Shown: piece after piece, positions 6,750 to 13,400 of the stretch
How the letters are laid out: every line of letters starts with the position of its first letter
Numbering within the stretch: position 1 is the first letter of the stretch
Origin: an uncultured Desulfobacterium sp.
GTDB taxonomy: Bacteria; Desulfobacterota; Desulfobacteria; Desulfobacterales; Desulfobacteraceae
Assembly: GCA_937124525.1 (NCBI GenBank)
Contig: CAKZLA010000025.1
Coordinates: 1-16,574 of the forward strand
Length of the DNA: 16,574 nucleotides
Reading direction: 5' to 3'
Translations under genes and position numbers: made by a program
Notes under the pieces: model-generated
Seen by the model: only the letters and a program-made list of their open reading frames with translations
Database searches by the model: none
Told to the model about the DNA's origin: nothing

Positions 6750-8753
6750 ATGAAAGATCCCCTGCTTCAACCCATCTTCATCAACACCCTTGAAATTAAA
6801 AACAGAATCTACCTGCCCGCCATGCACCTTGGCATGGCCGAAAAATTCCTGGTAACGGACCAGATCACTGAATTTTATGCAGAGCGTGCCCGGGGCGGAG
6901 CCGGAATGATCTGCGTGGGATTTGCCACGGTGAATGAACTGGCTGGCAACACCCAGAACATCGGTGCCCACAAAGATGAATTTCTGCCCGGATTGACACG
7001 GCTGTCAGATGCCATCAAAAACAATGGCTCACGATCCTGTGTTCAGCTCAACCACGCCGGTCGGTACAATTTTTCTTTTTTTCTGGAGGGGAAACAGCCC
7101 GTGGCCCCCTCGGCCATTGCCTCCCGCATGACAAGGGAAACCCCTAAAGCCCTGGAAATTGATGAGATCCATAAAATCATTGATGACTTTGCCCAGGCAG
7201 CCCTGCGGGTACAAAAGGCAGGGTTTGATGCAGTGGAAATATTGAGCGGCACTGGATATCTCATCAGTGAATTCCTTTCGCCCCTGACCAACCACCGCAC
7301 CGATGAATACGGCGGATCACTGGAAAACCGCATGCGGTTTGGCCTGAATGTCATGCAGGCCATCCGAAAAGAGCTGGGAGACGATTTCCCGGTGATGGTT
7401 CGCATGAACGGCAATGATTTCATGCCCGGGGGCCAGGGACGGGATGAACTGCGGGAATACGCCAAAGCCTTGACCACAAAAGCCAGCGTGGATGCCCTGT
7501 GCATCAACGTGGGATGGCACGAGGCAAAGGTGCCCCAGATCACGGCGGCGGTTCCCCGGGGAGCCTTTGCCTATCTTGCCCGGGGCATCAAAGAGGTGGT
7601 GGATGTGCCGGTGATTGCCAGCCATCGTATCAATGATCCTGAAACGGCCCGGGAGCTCATTGCCGACAGCATGTGCGACATGGTGGCCATGGGCAGAAGC
7701 CTCATTGCCGATCCCTTTCTACCCCAAAAAGTCGAAGAAGACCGGGAGCATGAAATTCTCCATTGCATTGCCTGTGCCCAGGGCTGTTTTGACAACCTGT
7801 TTAAACTCAAGCATGTGGAGTGCCTTTGCAACCCCAAAGCGGGTTATGAGTGCAGCAGTAGCTGTGAAACCGCAGCAACACCCCAAAAAGTAATGGTCAT
7901 TGGGGGCGGGGCTGCCGGTATGAATGCGGCCCTTGCAGCCCGAAAACGGGGCCATGGGGTCACCATTTATGAAAAAGAAGGGGGGCTGGGCGGCCAGCTG
8001 TTCCTTGCGGCCTCCCCTCCGGGCCGGAATGAATTTGCTGAACTGGCATGGGACTTGGCCAATCAGGTCTATGACAACGAAATAGATGTGGAATTGGATC
8101 AGACCGTGGATGGCGATCTCATTGATGAAGAAGAACCCGATCACATTGTTTTGGCCACCGGGGCCGTTCCCATGGCCCCCCCTATCCCCGGCGCAGATCT
8201 TCCCCATGTGGTCCAGGCCTGGGATGTGCTTTCCCACAAGGTGTTCACCGGTAAGCGGGTGGTCATCATCGGTGGTGGTGCCGTGGGGGTGGAGACAGCC
8301 CTGCTACTGGCAGAAAAAGGCACCCTGTCCGCCGAAGCCTTGAAATTTTTGTTTGTGAACAAGGCAGAATCCCCGGAAGTGCTGTTTGAAATGGCCACCC
8401 GGGGCACCAAAAAAATCACCCTCATTGAAATGCTGGATACCATTGGTAAAGACTTTGGTAAATCCACCCGCTGGGGTATGCTCCAGGATGTCAAACGCCA
8501 CGGTATTACATCCAGGCCCGGTGCAAAAGCACTGGAGATCACCCCCGGGGGCATTAAAATTGAAACCCAACAGGGTATTGAAGAAATCCCGGCGGACACC
8601 ATTGTCATGGCTGCCGGTTCCAGATCTGAAAATGCCCTGGCCGATATTATCAAGGCCCGGAATATCCCCTTTGATGTGGTGGGGGATGCAGACACCATAG
8701 GCATGGCCTTTGATGCGGTGCACAAGGGATATGCTGTCGGTATGAATATATAA
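6750..8753 (+). CDS. NADH:flavin oxidoreductase, FadH/TMADH/StcD-like (OYE-FeS-FAD)
   Basis: This 667-residue cytoplasmic enzyme has the layout of 2,4-dienoyl-CoA reductase, trimethylamine dehydrogenase and N-methylproline demethylase. An FMN-binding OYE barrel covers residues 1-335 (QLNHAGRY at 99-106; GTGYLISEFLSP with Tyr170; NHRTDEYGGS). A 4Fe-4S site follows with C339, C342, C346 and C358, in the C-x2-C-x3-C-x11-C spacing of the family. FAD binds at GGGAAG (385-390) with LATGA near 468-472, and NAD(P)H at GGGAVG (508-513). A segment of about 35 residues (GTLSAEALKFLFVNKAESPE... to about 553) sits in the NAD domain after AEKG. Members reduce enoyl-CoAs or demethylate amines; sequence alone does not decide. 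Next to a DAO oxidase and a GlxA-type regulator, amine or betaine demethylation is attractive. The start at 6750 follows GGAGG; the upstream in-frame Met at 6633 has no site. Confidence 0.88.
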   Translation: MKDPLLQPIFINTLEIKNRIYLPAMHLGMAEKFLVTDQITEFYAERARGGAGMICVGFATVNELAGNTQNIGAHKDEFLPGLTRLSDAIKNNGSRSCVQLNHAGRYNFSFFLEGKQPVAPSAIASRMTRETPKALEIDEIHKIIDDFAQAALRVQKAGFDAVEILSGTGYLISEFLSPLTNHRTDEYGGSLENRMRFGLNVMQAIRKELGDDFPVMVRMNGNDFMPGGQGRDELREYAKALTTKASVDALCINVGWHEAKVPQITAAVPRGAFAYLARGIKEVVDVPVIASHRINDPETARELIADSMCDMVAMGRSLIADPFLPQKVEEDREHEILHCIACAQGCFDNLFKLKHVECLCNPKAGYECSSSCETAATPQKVMVIGGGAAGMNAALAARKRGHGVTIYEKEGGLGGQLFLAASPPGRNEFAELAWDLANQVYDNEIDVELDQTVDGDLIDEEEPDHIVLATGAVPMAPPIPGADLPHVVQAWDVLSHKVFTGKRVVIIGGGAVGVETALLLAEKGTLSAEALKFLFVNKAESPEVLFEMATRGTKKITLIEMLDTIGKDFGKSTRWGMLQDVKRHGITSRPGAKALEITPGGIKIETQQGIEEIPADTIVMAAGSRSENALADIIKARNIPFDVVGDADTIGMAFDAVHKGYAVGMNI

Positions 8754-8775
8754 AATCCCAGCACTTCCAACGGAT

Positions 8776-8814
8776 GGTTCCAGGAAAATAACAGATCTTT
8801 ATTTCCCTGGAACC
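8776..8814. terminator. 16 bp hairpin after the OYE-type gene
   Basis: GGTTCCAGGAAAATAA at 8776-8791 pairs with TTATTTCCCTGGAACC at 8799-8814 with one mismatch and a 7-base loop. It lies 22 bp beyond the stop codon. There is no T-run after the stem, so it is a likely 3'-end structure rather than a classic intrinsic terminator. Confidence 0.5.
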
Positions 8815-8896
8815 CGGGTCTGCTCCCCACGGCCCATGAATTGCCCAAAATTCATTCCTCATATCAATACTCAAGCAAGAAAAATTATTTTTAAAG

Positions 8897-9400
8897 ATGG
8901 TGGAGGCGGCACGCTGTTCCGGTTCAGGACACTTTGCCGTGTGGAAGGACCATATCCTCCCTTTAAGTTCACCGGGACTCATTGCAGGTGCCGGCATCGC
9001 CTTTGTTTCTTCCCTGGGTAATTTTGGAATCCCTGCCATGCTTGGAATTCCCTTCTCTTATTACAGCCTGCCAACTTTAATTTATCAAAAATTGACTGAC
9101 TTTGGAGAAGAAATAATCACCAACGTGGCCGCCCTGGCATTGATAATTGGTGTAATTGCTCTTTTGGCAGTTGCCCTGCAAAATTATTTCCTGCGCCAAC
9201 GTGACTACCGGCTGCTGGGCTTCAACGGAAGTGCCCTGGATTTTGACCTTGGCCACTGGCGTCTGCCCATGGAAATCTTTTTGTGGAGCTTTTTATTTGT
9301 GATCCTGGCATTTCCCCTGATATCCCTGGTGGCAAGTTCCCTTGTTCCAGCCTGTGGTGTAACGCTCAATGCCGAGACCCTGAGTCTTGCGTTCCCTTGA
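8897..9400 (+). pseudogene. ABC importer permease fragment, both ends lost
   Basis: This is a piece of a two-domain membrane permease of the FbpB/ThiP/2-aminoethylphosphonate type. The fragment opens inside the first EAA loop, the contact point for the ATPase: EAARCSG, then ILPL. It continues through GIAFVSSLGNFGIPAMLGIP and two or three membrane helices into the start of the second domain (LPMEIFLWSFLFVILAFPLISL). It stops after LNAETLSLA, where another 200 or so residues are expected. Upstream, homology begins abruptly near 8895, so the first half is also missing. In the other frame the sequence passes directly into the second half of an ATPase gene. It cannot make a working permease. The substrate is unknown. 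Confidence 0.8.
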
Positions 9401-10128
9401 GAATAAAAAAAATATCCGGCCGTGAATATGACAGGCAGGTTTCCCAAGCCCTTAAAACAGTATCGTTGGAGGATTGCGGCAAAAGGAGACCTTCGGAATT
9501 AAGCGGCGGACAGCGTCAGCGTGTTGCCCTGGCCCGCTGCCTTGTCATGTCCCCCGATGTGGTTCTGCTGGATGAACCCCTGGCCAACCTTGACCGAAAT
9601 CTGAGGGGAACCATGGAAAATTACTTCCGGGAATTCCATCGACAAACAAAGGCCATCATGCTTTATATCACCCATAATCAGGATGAGGCCATGGCCCTGG
9701 CCCACCGCATTGCTGTTATGAACCAGGGGAAAATTGAACAGTTTGCAAGTCCAGAAGTCCTGTATAATAGACCGTCAACCAATATTGTTGCTGATTTTAT
9801 AGGCGAAGGGAAACGCCTCAGGACAGGTCCCATTGAAGGTAAATTCGCACGATTTGAGAATGCGAAAATTCCCCTGCGCAGGGAGGGAATCCAACGCCTT
9901 TCCAAGGGAAATGTGGTTGTAAGACCCGAACATGTCAGGATTGGAACAGGATCAATCCAGGCCAGGGTTGAGAATTGTCAATACAGGGGTGAGAGATACT
10001 ATTTAAACCTATCCCTTGTTGACGGGCAGTCCCTTGATGGCTACTCCCCCCTTCGCCATTGTCCTGGGGAATCCACATGCATAACAATTGATGATGCTTG
10101 GCTTTTACCAGGTGGTGATCAGCCATGA
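9400..10128 (+). pseudogene. ABC importer ATPase, N-terminal half deleted
   Basis: This is the C-terminal two thirds of an importer ATPase of the FbpC/PotA class. It starts abruptly at LRIKKISGREYDRQV, the helical region after the Q-loop. It keeps the signature LSGGQRQRVALARC, Walker B VVLLDEP, the D-loop, the H-loop ITHNQDEAMA, and a TOBE-like C-terminal region (VVVRPEHVRIG). Walker A and the Q-loop are gone, so it cannot bind ATP normally. The fusion point with the permease fragment is near 9385-9400 and the frames differ, so no fusion protein is made. The 3' end overlaps the next gene as ATGA, showing this was once one operon with the metallo-hydrolase and phosphatase. Confidence 0.85.
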
Positions 10129-11183
10129 AACTGAACATTCTAAGCGGCGTTGGCGGAAAACTTCCGGCCTGTCTGCTATTGGACACAGGTGAACAACAAT
10201 TCCTAATTGATGTTGGTGAGGGCCCTGAACCAGGCGTGTTTCCGGAAATTCCTCATCTGGATAACCTGGCCGGTATTTTCATCACCCATGATCACATGGA
10301 CCATGTGGATGGCCTTAGGCACTTTAAACTTGATGCCCCTGTTTATGTTACCAAAGCTGTGGCCCCAAGTGTGCCGGACCACATGGAAAAAATTATTATT
10401 CAGGAAAAAGGCAGCTTTAACTGCAAAGGACTCAAGGTAACCACAGGACGTTCTGGGCATTCCCTGGGAAGCATCTGGTTTCATTTTTCCCTGGGGGGGA
10501 GCCTCTTTTACAGTGGAGATTTCTGTCTGGAGTCGGATCTTTTCCCCTTTGATATCCCCCCCCAAGCTGATTTGGCATTAATGGACGCCTCCTATGGCTG
10601 CCATAAGCCGAGCCGGGGAGATTTACTTGAAAAGGTTGTTGAACTTTCCTCCTCGGGACAATGTCTGTTGCCGGTTCCACCAAGCGGCCGGGCCCTTGAA
10701 ATATCCCTTGGACTTTGCTCCATGGGGTTTACGGACTGGTCCATGGACCAGGATTGCTGGCAAGCCTGGGATAACCTGTGCCAGGTCCATTCGGGGAACG
10801 AAGCAATGGCCGAAAAGATTAAATTAATGGAGGCCCGGAAACGCCCATTTAACGACCATGCTCCCCTGTTGATCGCCAATGCTCCCTGCGGCACCTTTGG
10901 AAAAAGTAAAGAGATTATCTCAACGTGGCTGGAATCGGGTTTAAAAAACAGACATATTATCTATTCAGGTTATCTCTCCCGGGAGTCCAGGGAGCAGATT
11001 GACAAGGGTGTTGCACAGCTAAATCTTTGGAACGTGCATCCAAGGGTGTCTGACTTAAGTTGGCTTATTTCAAGGCTTTCATGCAAAAACTGGGTCCCCT
11101 TATTCACAGAACAGGGATATAATGCTTCCTGGCACGAATGCATTGATGTTCAACCTTCTTTTTCGAGGGAGTGGTTTTTATGA
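10125..11183 (+). CDS. MBL-fold hydrolase, beta-CASP-like, degenerate C-terminal motifs
   Basis: This is a 352-residue protein with a metallo-beta-lactamase fold. The metal motif THDHMDH (H55, H57, D59, H60), His112 in GHSLGS and Asp132 in YSGD are present. DASYG at 154-158 resembles motif A of beta-CASP nucleases, GRALE at 188-192 resembles their GRAQE segment, and the C-terminal ANAPCGTFGKS...YSGYL part resembles the closing beta-CASP section. The motif B and motif C histidines of active beta-CASP enzymes (FSAH and VHG types) appear to be missing: the aligned parts read VSDLSWL and VPLFTEQ. It may be inactive, have one metal, or have another substrate. Its start overlaps the ATPase stop as ATGA, and its stop overlaps the phosphatase start the same way, so it belongs to the old importer operon. 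Confidence 0.75.
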   Translation: MKLNILSGVGGKLPACLLLDTGEQQFLIDVGEGPEPGVFPEIPHLDNLAGIFITHDHMDHVDGLRHFKLDAPVYVTKAVAPSVPDHMEKIIIQEKGSFNCKGLKVTTGRSGHSLGSIWFHFSLGGSLFYSGDFCLESDLFPFDIPPQADLALMDASYGCHKPSRGDLLEKVVELSSSGQCLLPVPPSGRALEISLGLCSMGFTDWSMDQDCWQAWDNLCQVHSGNEAMAEKIKLMEARKRPFNDHAPLLIANAPCGTFGKSKEIISTWLESGLKNRHIIYSGYLSRESREQIDKGVAQLNLWNVHPRVSDLSWLISRLSCKNWVPLFTEQGYNASWHECIDVQPSFSREWFL

Positions 11184-11761
11184 TAAAATTAATAAGAAAG
11201 CCCTTGTTTTTCATGCGCCATGGACAAACGCACGATAACCTGGCACATCTCATCGGGGGGATAACAGATACTCCCCTTACGGCAAAAGGAGAGAAACAGG
11301 CTCGTATGGCTGCAAAAGAACTCCAAGGGCTGGATTTTTCCTACATTGCAGTCAGTCCAATGCAAAGGGCCTTTAAAACAGCCCAACTGGCACTGCCCGA
11401 TTTAAAGCTTCATATCCATGGGGATTTAAAAGAGCGCAACTGGGGGGACCTTGAAGGGCACCCCACAGAAGAACTCAACAATCGTTTTGGCTGCCCTTGC
11501 AACGGTGAACACTGGGACACATTCTGCCAGAGGGTTCTGTCCATTGTAAATGAACTGTTAAACCGGCATGACAAACCGCTCATTGTGGCCCATTCAGGAG
11601 TATATAGGGTCCTCTGCTCAGCTATTGGGGAAGATCCGGGAGCAGCTCAGATTGCCAATGGTAGCATCTGGTACTTTTCTCCTGAACCTGCCTCACCTTT
11701 CTGGATAAAAAAAGTATGTAAAACAATGCCCTATGAATGCTGTGATTGTAAAAGTTCATGA
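11180..11761 (+). CDS. Histidine phosphatase family protein (PGM/CobC-like)
   Basis: This is a 193-residue phosphatase of the phosphoglycerate-mutase clan, which forms a phosphohistidine during hydrolysis. The catalytic set is complete: FMRHGQT with Arg13 and His14, Arg63 in SPMQRAFKTA, Glu85 in KERNWGDLEG, and His138 in VAHSG. The RNWGDLEG segment resembles CobC-like alpha-ribazole phosphatases, but no cobalamin genes are here. The ATG at 11180 is preferred to the GTG at 11171 because it forms an ATGA overlap with the upstream gene and has GAGGGA about 9 bases before it. Its place behind an importer and an MBL protein suggests trimming of an imported or phosphorylated organic compound (inference). 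The C-terminus is Cys-rich (ECCDC). Confidence 0.82.
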   Translation: MIKLIRKPLFFMRHGQTHDNLAHLIGGITDTPLTAKGEKQARMAAKELQGLDFSYIAVSPMQRAFKTAQLALPDLKLHIHGDLKERNWGDLEGHPTEELNNRFGCPCNGEHWDTFCQRVLSIVNELLNRHDKPLIVAHSGVYRVLCSAIGEDPGAAQIANGSIWYFSPEPASPFWIKKVCKTMPYECCDCKSS

Positions 11762-12358
11762 AACCCTGGCAGTTTTTAATAATGACCTGCTAAGTTAATC
11801 TGGTACTTGGACCTGATAAAACATGGGACCCATTCTTTGGTACTGGTACCGCTTTGTTTGGATGAAATACGGCCTGTAGCCCTTCCGAATGCATCGGTTT
11901 TTCCCGGCTGCCCAAGCTCATCGGCCTGCTGTCTGGAGACCAATTTCACCTAAAAATCATGCACCAAATTGATGTGCTTGTCGAGAGGGAATGACAGCAA
12001 TGGCCCATCAATTGCCATGGGGGAAGCCATGGGCGCATTCCCATTTTCCCGGTTGGAGATTCAACTATTTGATTTATCAAGATATTTTGTTTTACATCAA
12101 TGGAGTGCTGGCTTAATGAAATCAATGGGTTATATGATAAGGGCGGGAAAATGGGAATACGCCCGAAAACATTTACCCACCAAATTTTATCGGAGACAAT
12201 TAAAAAGGAATAGAGTGTTCCCCATTAACGGGACTATGTGTTAGGGTAAAAATGCACTGTTTATCCAAGAAGAGTTCAGAACTTGATCATAAGCTGGAGC
12301 ACCCAGATAGATCGTTAATTCATATCGAACACCCTTAATGATGAAAGGAAACACCGTC
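11762..12358. other. 597 bp stretch with gene debris
   Basis: No complete gene is recognised. On the plus strand a stop-free frame ends ...IGFSRLPKLIGLLSGDQFHLKIMHQIDVLVERE with TGA at 11991-11993, overlapping ATG at 11990 of a second short frame (MTAMAHQLPWGKPWAHSHFPGW...INGVLA, about 40 codons), with GAGAGGGA before it. The ATGA overlap looks like the joint of two genes, both now mostly lost. A longer frame from TTG at 11969 to 12244 crosses this region with no recognisable product. A long inverted repeat lies at 12031-12164. Confidence 0.4.
12031..12164. repeat. 21 bp inverted repeat with 92 bp between arms
   Basis: GGGCGCATTCCCATTTTCCCG at 12031-12051 matches the reverse complement of 12144-12164 at 20 of 21 positions (G/A difference at the sixth base). 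The whole unit is 134 bp. No target duplication is seen at the arm edges. It could be a decayed MITE or mobile-element ends; the TTCCC repeats recall IS21-type termini, but that is a guess. Confidence 0.5.
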
Positions 12359-13381
12359 ATGACGTTTCAAAAGAAAATCACCGCTTTAATTGCTCTTTTC
12401 ACCCTGCTTTTTGCAATGGCATGGACATTACCCACCTTTGCAGAAAACCGCAGTTATCTCCTGACCACGGCCAGCACCGGCGGCACTTACTATCCCGTTG
12501 GCGTAGCCCTGTCGACCCTGATCAAAGTAAAACTACAGCCCACCCACAACATCGGCATGTCCGCCATCAATTCCGCCGGTTCCGGCGAGAATGTGAAATT
12601 ATTAAGGGAGAACGAAGCCCAGTTTGCCATCCTCCAGGGCCTTTACGGCTATTTCGCCTGGAACGGCATAGGACCGGTGAGCTCGGACGGCCCCCAAAAG
12701 AAATTGCGATCCATTACCATGCTTTGGCAAAATGTCGAGCAGTTTACAATTTTGTCAAAATATGTTGACCAGGGCACCATTGCTGATCTTAACAGCCTGA
12801 AAGGAAAGCGCCTGGCTCTGGGCAAAAAGAATTCCGGTACCCTGGGCTCAAATACCTTTCTGCTGGAAAATTTAGGATTTGATCTATCAAATGATTTCAA
12901 ACTGGCTTACCTTGGATACGGCCCCAGCGCAGACGGCCTGCAAAACGGCCAGTTAACGGCCATCAGTACGCCGGCCGGAGTACCCACCGGTGCAGTGACC
13001 CGGGCACTGGCTTCCATGGGAGAAAAAATTACCATCTTGAATTTTACCGATGAACAGCTTAAAAAAGCCGACGGCGGCCTGAATCTGTGGACCCGCTTTA
13101 CAATTCCGGCAGAGACCTATCCAAACCAGCCCAAGGCCATTGAAACCATTGCCCAGCCAAACTTTTTAGCCGTCCGGGAGAATATTGACGAAGAAGCGGT
13201 TTATCTGATGACCAAAACAATCTACGAAAATCTGCCATTTTTGCAGGCCATCCACAAAGCCACAAAAGCCATGAGCAAAGAAAAAGCCCTTTCCGGTCTA
13301 CCCATCCCCCTACATCCAGGTGCCTTAAAATATTATCGTGAAGCAGGATTTGACGTCCCAGAAACTCTGGTTGCCAAATAA
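12359..13381 (+). CDS. TAXI-family TRAP transporter solute-binding protein
   Basis: This is a 340-residue periplasmic binding protein. A Sec signal peptide (KK near the start, hydrophobic core, cut after TFA at about residue 27) is followed by LLTTASTGGTYYPVGVAL, the TAXI hallmark. NSAGSGENVKLLRENEAQFAILQG follows, and then two lobes with LNSLKGKRLALGKKNSGT (second-domain opening). It captures an organic acid or amino acid (glutamate and 2-oxoglutarate are known for the family) for the membrane subunit downstream. The ATG at 12359 is chosen over the ATG pair at 12338/12341 because AAAGGA lies 9-10 bases before it, while nothing precedes the earlier ones. The gap to the permease is 19 bp. The substrate is not deducible. 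Confidence 0.92.
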   Translation: MTFQKKITALIALFTLLFAMAWTLPTFAENRSYLLTTASTGGTYYPVGVALSTLIKVKLQPTHNIGMSAINSAGSGENVKLLRENEAQFAILQGLYGYFAWNGIGPVSSDGPQKKLRSITMLWQNVEQFTILSKYVDQGTIADLNSLKGKRLALGKKNSGTLGSNTFLLENLGFDLSNDFKLAYLGYGPSADGLQNGQLTAISTPAGVPTGAVTRALASMGEKITILNFTDEQLKKADGGLNLWTRFTIPAETYPNQPKAIETIAQPNFLAVRENIDEEAVYLMTKTIYENLPFLQAIHKATKAMSKEKALSGLPIPLHPGALKYYREAGFDVPETLVAK

Positions 13382-13400
13382 CTCAATTTACCACGAAAAT

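Noticed and set aside
8141..8848. 235-codon minus-strand frame
   Set aside because: It lies opposite the well-supported OYE-type gene and has a Ser/Pro/Met-rich composition typical of antisense shadows.
9283..9400. Apparent N-terminus of the ATPase starting at an ATG at 9283
   Set aside because: These codons are the permease fragment read in another frame. True ATPase homology starts only near 9400, so this is not a real start.
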